From: Erysipelothrix sp. HDW6C
GTDB lineage: Bacteria > Bacillota_I > Bacilli_A > Erysipelotrichales > Erysipelotrichaceae
DNA length: 64,000 nt
Reading direction: 5' to 3'
NCBI RefSeq assembly: GCF_011299615.1
Contig: NZ_CP049861.1
Span: 1,240,001-1,304,000, forward strand
Below are positions 28,202 to 37,439 of the stretch, one piece after another. The notes beneath the pieces were generated by a model. That model ran no database searches. It was given only the letters and a program-made list of their open reading frames with translations, and had not been told where the DNA came from. The first letter of the stretch is position 1. The number at the start of each line of letters is the position of its first letter. The position numbers and the translations under genes are program-made.

Positions 28202-28273
28202 ACTATTAATATAGACTATTTAAAGTTGAATAACAATTTTTTTTACATTATGATATTTAAAAGGAGTGATACT

Positions 28274-28939
28274 ATGTTTAAATTTCCTGTTGAGTGGATG
28301 CTCTACGTCAATATAATTATTGCGCTATGGTTCCTTGTTGATCTTTACCGAGGCTATAAGCGTGGTCTCTTACTACAACTTGTGGACATTGTTGGAACCT
28401 TTGTTTCACTCTTCGCAGCATGGATATTATCACCGATATTTGTGAAAGTCTACGCATTTGTTCAGATTGAAGGCAATGGCTTTATATCGATCAATCAACT
28501 TGTAGGACATCAAATAAATCGTTTGATCTGGTTTGCGATTCTCTTTGTGGTGATTCGCGTAGCCTTGCTAATCGTGACGCCGTTGGCATCATTTGTTTCG
28601 AAAATGCCACTTATAAAACAAGTGAATTCCGCAGTTGGTGGTGTTTTCTCAGTTGTCTTCTTCCTTGTGAAGATGATGTTGGTTATTGTCTTTCTATCGA
28701 CACCTGTTGTTAAAAATGGTCAAGAGATTGTTGAAAACTCATGGCTCAAACATGTCGATTCATTTACACGACCAATTATGGCGACGGTTGATGATTTCAT
28801 GATTCGCAATGAAGCGATTCAAACAATAATTCTCGAACAAAAACTCCCTAAAGAACAAGAAAAAGCATTAACGGAGTGGTTGTTCAAAAATGGTTTTACT
28901 GAAAAAGAAATAAAGGAGTTCTTAAATAAATATGAATAA
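28274..28939 (+). CDS. CvpA family membrane protein
   Basis: 221 residues from ATG 28274, which has AAGGAGTGAT upstream; the longer frame back to 28226 lacks an SD. Four membrane helices, with the family block VDLYRGYKRGLLLQLVDIVG near the start. CvpA proteins in Bacillota commonly precede mutS2, as here, and have an unclear role in envelope or stress physiology. It overlaps mutS2 by eight bases. Confidence 0.9.
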   Translation: MFKFPVEWMLYVNIIIALWFLVDLYRGYKRGLLLQLVDIVGTFVSLFAAWILSPIFVKVYAFVQIEGNGFISINQLVGHQINRLIWFAILFVVIRVALLIVTPLASFVSKMPLIKQVNSAVGGVFSVVFFLVKMMLVIVFLSTPVVKNGQEIVENSWLKHVDSFTRPIMATVDDFMIRNEAIQTIILEQKLPKEQEKALTEWLFKNGFTEKEIKEFLNKYE

Positions 28940-31217
28940 TATATCGTCTCGACTCGAGTTCGATAAAGTCTTGGAAAGGATTGCATTTCATGCATCCTTT
29001 TCGTTGGGTAAGGAGAGGGTACTCGAAACAGAGCCTTCTTTTTCTGCTTTAATTGTACGCCGAGATCTCGCCCGTGCTAAAGATGCACTGCAATTGGTTA
29101 TCACAAATGGTGGTGTTTCATTTGCGGGAATTACTGATGTAAGCTATCCGCTTGGATTTGCTGGCAAAGGTGGCGTACTTGGTGTTGATGAAATCGTTGA
29201 TGTGGGAAGATTCCTACAAGGCATTGAACGATTGAAGAAACAATTTAAAACAGTAGAAGGCAGTTATCCAGCCTTAGAAGACCTTTTCGAAAGTCTTGTC
29301 ATTAATGAATCATTGCTTAAGCATATCGAACATGCATTTGGTGAGCAAGGCGAAGTCTTAGATCGTGCGAGTTCTGAATTGAGTTCAATCCGACGTTCTA
29401 TTTCATCGCTGGAAGCCAATATTGAAAAACAAACTCAGGATTTCCTTGTTAAAAACAAAGCGATGTTAAGTGAAGCTGTTGTTTCACTCCAACATGGTCG
29501 CAAAACATTCTTGATCAAGCCTTCTGAGAAAAATAAAATGGATGGAACAATTTATGGTGAATCGGCCAGTGGTCAATCAATCTATTTTGAACCGGCCTTT
29601 TTATCGCGTTTACAAAATGAGTTGCAAAGCCTTCGCCATCGTGAAGCGGATGAAATTGAACGTATCTGTCGCGAAGCATCGATGCGAATTGCCGAAGATG
29701 CGGACCAACTTGAAGCTGACTTGGAAACCGTTGCAATACTTGATGCTATTTTTGCCAAGGCAGAATGGGGGAAACGCAATGATGCAGTTGTAGCGACTTT
29801 AACCACCGATACACTAAAACTTGTTAAAGCACGCCACCCTTTGATTGATCCCAAAACAGTCGTAGCGAATACATACGAATTGTCACCACCCCATAAAATG
29901 ATTTTAATCAGTGGGCCTAATACAGGTGGAAAGTCAGTCTCTCTTAAGACTATTGGTCTTTCATTGATGCTGGCCCTTTCAGGGTGTCCAATTTGTGCAG
30001 AAGAAGCACAAGTGATGCTGGTCGATCAAATTTTTGTTGATATCGGAGATCAGCAGTCTATTGAAAAGTCGCTGTCATCATTCTCAGCACATATGCAAAC
30101 CATGACAACGGTAAGTGAGCGTGCTACGGCGAAGTCTATCGTCTTGCTTGATGAACTTGGCTCACAAACAGATCCTCTTGAAGGCGAAAGTCTTTCAATG
30201 GCGATTCTTGATCACTTCCGCGAGGTTGGATGCTGGGTTGTTGCAACAACACACTTTTCACGATTGAAGAAGTATGGAACCCAACATGATAATATTCTGA
30301 TTGCAAGTGTGGAATTTGACTTGCAAAACCTGAAGCCAACATACCGCTACCGTGAGAACATCATGGGAGAGTCCAATGCATTCGCAATTGCAAAACGTTT
30401 GGGTCTTAATGGTGATATCATTGATCAAGCCTTTAAGTACAAACAAGAAGGGCAATATGAAGCGGATCATCTTTTAGAAATTCTTGAAACGAAAATTAAA
30501 GAACAAGATGACCTTAAAGAAGCACTGAATCGACGTGAGCAAGAAATTGCTGACATGAGAGAATCAGTGGAGGTTGAACGTGTACAGTTGGAACGTGAGT
30601 TTGTGCAGAAGCGTGAACAAATGATTGAAGAGAATGAGCAATACCTCGAAACAATGCTTCAAGAGGCTGAGAAGCAATTGGAAGTTCTCAATAAGACAAA
30701 CCGTCCCGATGTCCGTCAAAAAGCAGTTAAAGAAATTCAATCAATGCAACGGGAAATTGTTGATGAAACCATTAAAGTAGGGGATCGTGTTCAATTGAAA
30801 TCAACCAATCAAGTCGGAGTGGTTGACAGTATTGAGAAGAAAACAGCCTATGTTACCATTGGTTCACTTAAGGTCAGTGTTGATTTGAATAAGTTAACTC
30901 GCGTTGCAGGACCTGCAAAGAAAGTAAAACCGAAACCACAACGTTCCCATTCAGTCAGCGCTCACTCATCATTTAAGACAGAGTTGAATTTGATTGGAAT
31001 GCGGGTGGCAGAAGCAATTCCGCAAATCGATAAGTTTATCGATGATGCAATTGTAAACAAAGTGTATCAATTTAGAATCATTCACGGACACGGGACTGGC
31101 CAACTGCGAAATGCAGTCCATGACCGTTTACGCCGCAATAAAAGTGTTGCATCCTTTGAGTTAGGCTCATTGGGTGAAGGTGGAACAGGAGCTACAGTTG
31201 TAAAACTCAAACAATAA
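28932..31217 (+). CDS. mutS2: Endonuclease MutS2
   Basis: 761 residues, normal length. Lever and clamp helices are followed by the ABC-type ATPase with Walker A GPNTGGKSV (328-336), STHFSxLK-type ATTHFSRLKKYG, a KOW-like segment near IKVGDRVQLKSTNQVG, and the C-terminal Smr nuclease domain (LNLIGMRVAEAIPQI, then FRIIHGHGTGQLRNAV). It acts on branched DNA and, in Bacillus, on collided ribosomes. It lies in a repair-rich operon with uvrC, overlapping it by one base. Confidence 0.97.
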   Translation: MNNISSRLEFDKVLERIAFHASFSLGKERVLETEPSFSALIVRRDLARAKDALQLVITNGGVSFAGITDVSYPLGFAGKGGVLGVDEIVDVGRFLQGIERLKKQFKTVEGSYPALEDLFESLVINESLLKHIEHAFGEQGEVLDRASSELSSIRRSISSLEANIEKQTQDFLVKNKAMLSEAVVSLQHGRKTFLIKPSEKNKMDGTIYGESASGQSIYFEPAFLSRLQNELQSLRHREADEIERICREASMRIAEDADQLEADLETVAILDAIFAKAEWGKRNDAVVATLTTDTLKLVKARHPLIDPKTVVANTYELSPPHKMILISGPNTGGKSVSLKTIGLSLMLALSGCPICAEEAQVMLVDQIFVDIGDQQSIEKSLSSFSAHMQTMTTVSERATAKSIVLLDELGSQTDPLEGESLSMAILDHFREVGCWVVATTHFSRLKKYGTQHDNILIASVEFDLQNLKPTYRYRENIMGESNAFAIAKRLGLNGDIIDQAFKYKQEGQYEADHLLEILETKIKEQDDLKEALNRREQEIADMRESVEVERVQLEREFVQKREQMIEENEQYLETMLQEAEKQLEVLNKTNRPDVRQKAVKEIQSMQREIVDETIKVGDRVQLKSTNQVGVVDSIEKKTAYVTIGSLKVSVDLNKLTRVAGPAKKVKPKPQRSHSVSAHSSFKTELNLIGMRVAEAIPQIDKFIDDAIVNKVYQFRIIHGHGTGQLRNAVHDRLRRNKSVASFELGSLGEGGTGATVVKLKQ

Positions 31218-32992
31218 TGAAAAGTAAAACAGTTGAAGAAAAATTAGCGCTCTTACCAACAGAACCTGGGTGCTACATGATGAAGGACAAAAATGGGGAA
31301 ATCATTTATGTCGGTAAAGCCAAAAAGCTTAAAAACCGCGTGAGTTCCTATTTTGTGGGTGCTCATGATTATAAGACTACAAAAATGGTTGCTCAGATTG
31401 CTGATTTTGACATCATCATTACTTCAACTGAGAAAGAATCACTCATTCTAGAAATTAATTTAATTAAAGAACACAGGCCGCGTTTCAACATTCTCTTTAT
31501 GGATGATAAATCATATCCCTATTTGAAAGTTAGCCGAACAGGGAAACCTGAGGTCATTGTATCCCGTGATAAGAAACATTCACCGAAATTTGTTTATTTT
31601 GGACCCTATCCTGATGCAACTGCTGCACGTGAGATGGCCAGTGTGCTCAATGATTCAATTCCAAGTGATGATGGGACTCTTTTGCCCAATACTCAGGCCA
31701 TATATGCGAGTTTTAATCGTACGCAAAAGAAATATACCGAAGCAGAACTTAATGATTGGCGTCAAAATGTCATCAGTATCTTAAATGGAAATTCGAAGGC
31801 TTTTTTTGATGAACTTGAGCGTAAAATGCATGAAGCGAGTCATGACATGAATTTTGAACTTGCCCAAAACTACAAAGATAAGTTGCAAGCAATTGAGTAT
31901 ATTAGTGATCGTCAACAAGTGCAGTTCAGTCGCAACGAACACTTTGATATGTTTCATTATGCATATTATCAAGGGTACATTGCGATTGTCGGATTATTCG
32001 TGCGTGCGGGGCGTCTTTTGGAACGAAGTATGGCAGTTGAAGCAAGTCTGGAAGAGCCAGAGGATGCATTTGTATCTTTTATTGCTCAGTACTACCAGCA
32101 TCAACCGAAATCAAAGCAGATATACGTTCCCGAGTCGATAAATAATGAAGACGTTTCGATGGTCATCGGTGCACCCGTTAGTTATGCTCAACGCGGAAAA
32201 AAACGAGCCCTCCTCGAAATTGCTGCCAAAAATGCCCAGCAACAATTGGATGATCAATTCCAGTTACTGCGGGCTCGTCAACAATTTAAAGATGAAGCAT
32301 TGGTTCGTTTGAGTTCTGTTCTTGGATTCACAGAAACAATTCACCGTATTGAAGTATTTGATAACTCACACATATCGGGAACCTTTGCTGTTTCAGCATG
32401 CGTTGTATTTGATGATGGTGAACCCAATAAGTCTCAATACCGCCGTTATCGCTTGAATCAAGGAAATGATGATGTTGCATCCATGAAGGAAGTCTTATAC
32501 CGTCGCTATTTTAGAATCTTAAAAGAAGGTGGAATCTTCCCAGATTTAATTCTTGTTGATGGTGGAAAACCACAACTGAATGCTGCCTTAGAAATCATGG
32601 ACATGCTGGACTTAGATATTACTGTCGCAGGTCTTGTTAAAGATGACAGACACCGCACCCATGCTCTTTTGCGAAGCGATGGTAAAGAGATCGACATTGA
32701 TAAGAGTTCGTCGCTATTCGCGCTTATGACACACATGCAAGACGAGGTGCATCGTTATGTTATTGGATACCACCGTCTGCTCCGTAAAAAGGCAATGACA
32801 AAATCAATTCTTGATGAGGTACCCGGTCTGGGACCCAAGCGACAAAAACAACTCTACAAAGAGTTTGGATCATTACGAGGGATTCGCAATGCAAGTAAAG
32901 AAACTTTAAAAACAATCCTTCCAAGTGAAGTTGCCGAAGAACTTTATGATATAATTCATATAGATTGGGATGATTACAATGAAAAAAATTGA
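31217..32992 (+). CDS. uvrC: Excinuclease ABC subunit C
   Basis: 591 residues. The N-terminal GIY-YIG nuclease (EPGCYMMKDKNGEIIYVGKA) is followed by a UVR motif (about 195-235, NFELAQNYKDKLQAIEYI), the RNase H-like second nuclease (IEVFDNSHISGTFAVSACVV) and helix-hairpin-helix repeats (LDEVPGLGPKRQKQLYKEFG). It makes both incisions in nucleotide excision repair. No uvrA or uvrB in the window. It overlaps murI by 14 bases. Confidence 0.98.
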   Translation: MKSKTVEEKLALLPTEPGCYMMKDKNGEIIYVGKAKKLKNRVSSYFVGAHDYKTTKMVAQIADFDIIITSTEKESLILEINLIKEHRPRFNILFMDDKSYPYLKVSRTGKPEVIVSRDKKHSPKFVYFGPYPDATAAREMASVLNDSIPSDDGTLLPNTQAIYASFNRTQKKYTEAELNDWRQNVISILNGNSKAFFDELERKMHEASHDMNFELAQNYKDKLQAIEYISDRQQVQFSRNEHFDMFHYAYYQGYIAIVGLFVRAGRLLERSMAVEASLEEPEDAFVSFIAQYYQHQPKSKQIYVPESINNEDVSMVIGAPVSYAQRGKKRALLEIAAKNAQQQLDDQFQLLRARQQFKDEALVRLSSVLGFTETIHRIEVFDNSHISGTFAVSACVVFDDGEPNKSQYRRYRLNQGNDDVASMKEVLYRRYFRILKEGGIFPDLILVDGGKPQLNAALEIMDMLDLDITVAGLVKDDRHRTHALLRSDGKEIDIDKSSSLFALMTHMQDEVHRYVIGYHRLLRKKAMTKSILDEVPGLGPKRQKQLYKEFGSLRGIRNASKETLKTILPSEVAEELYDIIHIDWDDYNEKN

Positions 32993-33719
32993 GACTCTGG
33001 GTGTGTTTGATTCCGGATTGGGTGGGTATAGTGTTTATCAGGATTTGCGCCACGCTTTTCCGAAATTAAACATGGTACTCTATGCAGACCAAAAAAATGC
33101 ACCGTATGGCAATCGAAGCCATGAAGCCATTACCGAACTTGCTCGCCAAGCAATGCAGTGGTTCTTAGGAAAAGGAATCGAAGATGTGCTCATTGCATGT
33201 AATACTGTATCTGCTGTTGCTTTAGATACACTGCGTCACGATTTCCCGACACTCAATATTTATGGGATTATTGAATTAACGGTCTCACAAATTGTGCCGA
33301 GCGATGATGGTGTAGTTGGTGTTGTATCGACGAAAGCAACATACGATTCCAAAGCGTATGAGCGTAATTTGAAATCTATTGGGCAACAGCATGTTCAATC
33401 AATGTCGCTTGATCAATTGGTGCCGATTATTGAAGGCATGGAATCTGCCGATGCGTATCTGGAAGTAATGTTACCGAAACTGGGAAATATCACACACCTG
33501 ATTCTTGCGTGTACTCACTATCCGTTGGTTACAGACGCGTTCCAAAAATATACCACTGCAATAATTTTAGACTCCCAACAACCGATACGCGATATGTTAC
33601 GTCCTGTTATCAATGAAACACAAGGTATGTGTGAAATTTATACAACTGGGGATCCCCAAGCGATGAAAAAACAACTGTTCAAGCTCTTTAACTCAAAAGA
33701 AAGTGTGCGAGGTATTTAG
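32979..33719 (+). CDS. murI: Glutamate racemase
   Basis: 246 residues from ATG 32979 (the ATG at 32970 adds three residues). LGVFDSGLGGYSVYQDL, YADQKNAPYGNRS, the first catalytic cysteine in VLIACNTVSAVAL and the second in LILACTHYPLVTDAF are all diagnostic. It supplies D-glutamate for peptidoglycan. Slightly shorter than usual (about 265). It sits between uvrC and a phosphodiesterase gene in one operon; murI next to a YsnB-type phosphodiesterase is common in Bacillota. Confidence 0.96.
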   Translation: MKKIETLGVFDSGLGGYSVYQDLRHAFPKLNMVLYADQKNAPYGNRSHEAITELARQAMQWFLGKGIEDVLIACNTVSAVALDTLRHDFPTLNIYGIIELTVSQIVPSDDGVVGVVSTKATYDSKAYERNLKSIGQQHVQSMSLDQLVPIIEGMESADAYLEVMLPKLGNITHLILACTHYPLVTDAFQKYTTAIILDSQQPIRDMLRPVINETQGMCEIYTTGDPQAMKKQLFKLFNSKESVRGI

Positions 33720-34187
33720 ATGGAATTTATAGTCGTAAGTGATAATCATGGAAAGACAGCTGAACTTGAAGCAATCCTAGCGCTATACCCAAATGCTGCA
33801 GGATTTATTCATTGTGGAGATAGTGAGATGAATCCCAAAGATCTTACAAGTTTTCATGTGGTAACAGGTAACAACGATTACTACTACACATTTCCAGATG
33901 AACTTGTTGTTGATTTTGAAGGGGTGCGTATCTATTTTACGCACAGCCACAAATTAAGATTTGGGAAAACAATCGAAGATTTGGTTGCCCGTGCTAAAGC
34001 GAAAAATTGCACGATTGCCTGCTATGGGCATACACACCGTTTTGATGATAGTGTTGTAGATGGGATTCAAATCATCAACCCAGGATCACTTTATTACAAT
34101 CGCGATGGCAGCCAACCAAGTTATGCTCGCGTTGTCGTTGATGCGGGTAAAATAACCGTAGAAAAACTATTTGCAAGAGATTTGTAA
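33720..34187 (+). CDS. YfcE/MJ0936-type metallophosphodiesterase
   Basis: 155 residues, calcineurin-like fold. All metal-site motifs are in order: EFIVVSDNHGKT, GFIHCGDSEM, VVTGNNDYYY, IYFTHSHKL and CYGHTHRFDD, followed by NPGSLYYNRDGSQPSYA. Such small enzymes are Mn2+-dependent phosphodiesterases of uncertain physiological substrate (YsnB in Bacillus). It begins on the base after the murI stop and is the last gene of the operon. Confidence 0.93.
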   Translation: MEFIVVSDNHGKTAELEAILALYPNAAGFIHCGDSEMNPKDLTSFHVVTGNNDYYYTFPDELVVDFEGVRIYFTHSHKLRFGKTIEDLVARAKAKNCTIACYGHTHRFDDSVVDGIQIINPGSLYYNRDGSQPSYARVVVDAGKITVEKLFARDL

Positions 34188-34237
34188 AAGAGATTGTAAT
34201 ACCAACGACTATTTGTTATTATAATAGACGTTGTTAT

Positions 34238-34312
34238 GTCTTCGTAGCTCAGTGGATAGAGCACGCGCCTTCTAAGCGTGTGGCCGGGGTTCAAATCCCT
34301 CCGAGGACGCCA
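34238..34312 (+). tRNA. tRNA-Arg (TCT anticodon)
   Basis: 75 bases with CCA. GTCTTCG pairs with CGAGGAC, D arm GCTC / GAGC, anticodon stem CGCGC / GCGTG with loop CTTCTAA giving TCT, and T loop TTCAAAT. A TATAAT lies near 34220. Confidence 0.97.
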
Positions 34313-34324
34313 ATTATAAGAATA

Positions 34325-34349
34325 AGCCTACTTTAAAGTAGGTTTTTTT
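34325..34349 (+). terminator. Intrinsic terminator after tRNA-Arg (TCT)
   Basis: Palindromic CCTACTTTAAAGTAGG followed by seven T. Confidence 0.88.
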
Positions 34350-34507
34350 ATGCTTCAATACCAGCGGTTGGGATTGCTTCATAGTAAAAACAGACACATA
34401 ATTTACTTTTGTAAGTTCTAAAAGAAGTTAACAAATCAAGCGCTAAAAACTATAAAAAGGAGACCGACTGTGGTATTATTATAATGTTATAAGTTAGGAG
34501 TGATACG

Positions 34508-35599
34508 ATGCTTCACTTAATAAATGGACAAACCTTAAACAACGAACCAATCGAGGTTCTCGTTGACAATGAAACCATTGTTGCCATAGCACCCAAAATT
34601 GAAGGTGACTACGAAGAAGTTTATGATTTACAAGGACGCTTTATTTCTGCTGGTTGGATTGATATGCATACCCATTGTTATGAACGATTTGATTTGTACT
34701 ACGACGATGCAGATGAGGTAGGATATAAAACAGGTGTAACGAGTGTTGTTGATGCTGGAACGACTGGTGCTGATGATATTGATCAATTCTATCAAGATTC
34801 ACAAAGTAAGATTACCCGAGTATTTGCACTTTTGAATATTTCAAAGCTTGGAATCAAGCAGCAGGATGAATTATCGGACATGCATAACATTGATGACGCA
34901 CGTGTTGCGGATGTATTAAAACGTTATCCTCATTTTGTGATTGGACTTAAGGCAAGAATGAGTGCCTCGGTCATTGGAAATAATGGGATTAAACCACTCG
35001 ATCGTGCAAAGACAATGAATCGTTTGCATCAAGTCCCACTTATGGTTCACATTGGTTCAAATCCCCCGCTCTTAGTTGAAATTCTTGAGCGATTGGAGGC
35101 TGGAGACATTGTAACCCATATTTTCAATGGGAAGGACAATGGCATTCTTAATGAATTTGGAAAAGTTCGTCACGAGGTAATCGATGCACACAATCGGGGT
35201 GTAATCTTTGATATCGGTCACGGACGAGACAGTTTTGATTTTGATGTCGCACAACAAGCATTTAAAGAATGTGTGTTTTGCGATACAATAAGTAGTGACA
35301 TATATCATGAGAATCGAAAAAGAGGACCGGTATACGATCTTGCCACAACCATGAACAAAATGTTAACCATTGGATACAGTCCAATTGATGTAATCTCTAT
35401 GGTAACCTCAGTGCCAGCACGTGTGATGCATTTGAATCACTTGGGTTTGCTTGAAAAAGGAAAGACTGCGGATATTACCATATTTACGTTGGACACACTG
35501 AACCAGCAATTGGTTGATTCAAATGGATCCACACGAGAGACAACCCATGGGTTCAAACCAGTTGGAGTTGTCGTGAAAGGGAAGGTGTACGAGTTATGA
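34508..35599 (+). CDS. Amidohydrolase/deacetylase family metalloenzyme
   Basis: 363 residues, amidohydrolase superfamily. Metal ligands are suggested by DMHTHCYERFD (HxH), the lysine in VIGLKARMSAS, HIGSNPP, THIFNG and the final Asp region around FDIGHGRDSFDF. The C-terminal beta sandwich ends with GLLEKGKTADITIFTL, usual in this superfamily. In other Bacillota this subtype is next to DgaE/DgaF genes, as here, where it may deacylate an N-acyl amino-sugar acid. It overlaps the next gene by four bases. Confidence 0.85.
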   Translation: MLHLINGQTLNNEPIEVLVDNETIVAIAPKIEGDYEEVYDLQGRFISAGWIDMHTHCYERFDLYYDDADEVGYKTGVTSVVDAGTTGADDIDQFYQDSQSKITRVFALLNISKLGIKQQDELSDMHNIDDARVADVLKRYPHFVIGLKARMSASVIGNNGIKPLDRAKTMNRLHQVPLMVHIGSNPPLLVEILERLEAGDIVTHIFNGKDNGILNEFGKVRHEVIDAHNRGVIFDIGHGRDSFDFDVAQQAFKECVFCDTISSDIYHENRKRGPVYDLATTMNKMLTIGYSPIDVISMVTSVPARVMHLNHLGLLEKGKTADITIFTLDTLNQQLVDSNGSTRETTHGFKPVGVVVKGKVYEL

Positions 35600-36699
35600 G
35601 TCAAACACTACGTGAGAAGTTAAAACTCAATCAAGTTATTAATGCATCTGGGAAAATGACAATTTTGGGCGGTTCAAAACTCCAAAAACACGTATTAGAT
35701 GCGATGAATGATGGTGCTGGAAACTTTTATGTTATTGCAGATTTAATGGATGCTGCCAATACATATTTGAGTGACCTTTACGGATTGCCAAATGCATGGA
35801 TTGTTTCCTCAGCATCTTCTGGTATTGCACAAAGTGTGGGTGCAGCAATTGCGAAAGACAATTACAATGCAATTATGAATCCCTACTTAAGCACACTCAC
35901 AAAACGAGAAATTGTGATTGCGAAGGGTCATATCGTTGACTACGGAACCTCAATTGAAGTTCCAATCCGTATGGGTGGTGGTGCTATTGTTGAAGTGGGA
36001 TATGCAAATGCATGTACGCTTGAACAATTTGCAGCGGGAATCAATGAAAATACGGCAGCATTGCTGTATGTGAAATCTCACCATGCCGTTCAAAAAGGAA
36101 TGCCATCAGTGTCTCAAATTGTTGCATTGGGAAATGAGCGCAAGATCCCTGTGATTGTTGATGCGGCTGCAGAAGGCGATCTCAAACATTATATTGATTT
36201 GGGAGCAGATGCCGTTATTTACAGCGGTACCAAAACATTTGAAGGCCCAACATCGGGTGTTGTCGTTGTTAAGGACACATTCCTTCCTTATCTCAAATTA
36301 CAAGGAAAAGGAATTGGACGGGTAATGAAGGTTGGTAAGGAAGGTGTGTTTGGATTGCTGGGTGCTTTGGAAGCTTATGCACATGCAAAGCCAGAATCCA
36401 TTGCGTCTCAAATTGAACGTATGACTCCGTTCATCGATGCAGTAAATAAAATTGAGGGCATTCATGCGAAACCAATTCAAGATGGGGCAGGGCGCCCAAT
36501 TATGCGCATCGAAATTGCGTTTGATTTGCCTTTGGACGCTGTATCGATTCGCGAACACTTAAAATCGGGCAATCCGCAAATATACACGCGTGATTATCGC
36601 GCCAATGAAGGATTTTTGGAAATTGATATCCGCGATGTTACCGGAGATGACTTAAATACAATTGAGCAACGATTGCGTACAATTACAAAAGGAGAATGA
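35596..36699 (+). CDS. dgaE: DgaE-family PLP-dependent ammonia lyase / dehydratase
   Basis: 367 residues, selenocysteine-synthase-like fold type I PLP enzyme. The early NASGKMTILGGSK and the PLP-lysine region ADAVIYSGTKTFEGPTSGVV, where the Lys of GTK binds PLP, mark it. Related DgaE converts D-glucosaminate 6-phosphate to 2-keto-3-deoxygluconate 6-phosphate and ammonia. Its neighbours are an amidohydrolase, a KDPG-type aldolase and a sugar kinase, which fits. Substrate specificity is inferred from the operon. Confidence 0.85.
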   Translation: MSQTLREKLKLNQVINASGKMTILGGSKLQKHVLDAMNDGAGNFYVIADLMDAANTYLSDLYGLPNAWIVSSASSGIAQSVGAAIAKDNYNAIMNPYLSTLTKREIVIAKGHIVDYGTSIEVPIRMGGGAIVEVGYANACTLEQFAAGINENTAALLYVKSHHAVQKGMPSVSQIVALGNERKIPVIVDAAAEGDLKHYIDLGADAVIYSGTKTFEGPTSGVVVVKDTFLPYLKLQGKGIGRVMKVGKEGVFGLLGALEAYAHAKPESIASQIERMTPFIDAVNKIEGIHAKPIQDGAGRPIMRIEIAFDLPLDAVSIREHLKSGNPQIYTRDYRANEGFLEIDIRDVTGDDLNTIEQRLRTITKGE

Positions 36700-36701
36700 A
36701 T

Positions 36702-37439
36702 ATGAACTTAAAAGCAAAATACTTTAATGACCGCGTTTGCCTGAACGTACTGACAAATTCAGTTGAGAATGCAAAAGCAATTTACGATGCATCAGAAGGG
36801 CACGTACTTGTTGGAATTTTATCGAAGAACTATCCATCGGTCGATGAGGCTGTTACAGATATGAAACGTTACCAAGATGTTATTGATAATGCAATTTCAG
36901 TTGGTTTGGGTGCAGGGGATCCTGGGCAATGGAAAATGGTCGCTGAGATATCTCAAATAATTCAACCACAACACATCAACCAAGCTTGTACGGCAACGGG
37001 ATATACCCGAGCACTTGTTGGACAAGAAGAGACAATAATTAACAGTATGATTTCGCCATCAGGACGTGTAGGCTACGTAAACATGGCAACAGGAATTCTA
37101 AGTCGAGAACAAACCCCGACTGAAGTCCCGGTTCGTACAGCCATCCAAATGATTAAAGAAATGGGTGCAAACTCCATTAAGTTCTTTCCTATGAAAGGAC
37201 TAAGTACACGTGATGAATATGTGGAAGTTTGTAAAGCTGTTGCGGAACTTGACTTTATGATGGAACCAACGGGAGGGATCGATTTGGATAATTTCGAAGA
37301 AATTGTTCAAATTGCGCTTGATGCTGGTGTAAAGCGTGTTATTCCTCATGTTTACTCATCAATCATTGATGCAGAAACCGGTGCGACACGCATTGAGGAT
37401 GTCGAAGCTTTGTACGAAATTATTAAGAAGATTGCATAA
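36702..37439 (+). CDS. dgaF: DgaF-type 2-keto-3-deoxy-6-phosphogluconate aldolase
   Basis: 245 residues from ATG 36702, seven bases after GGAG at 36691-36694; the ATG at 36696 is too close to that SD. Protein has a TIM-barrel pattern with DPGQWKMVAEISQIIQPQHI, GYVNMATGILSREQTPTEVP and SIKFFPMKGLSTRDEYVEVC, the last containing the expected Schiff-base lysine. It would split KDPG into pyruvate and glyceraldehyde 3-phosphate. One-base overlap with the kinase gene. Confidence 0.88.
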   Translation: MNLKAKYFNDRVCLNVLTNSVENAKAIYDASEGHVLVGILSKNYPSVDEAVTDMKRYQDVIDNAISVGLGAGDPGQWKMVAEISQIIQPQHINQACTATGYTRALVGQEETIINSMISPSGRVGYVNMATGILSREQTPTEVPVRTAIQMIKEMGANSIKFFPMKGLSTRDEYVEVCKAVAELDFMMEPTGGIDLDNFEEIVQIALDAGVKRVIPHVYSSIIDAETGATRIEDVEALYEIIKKIA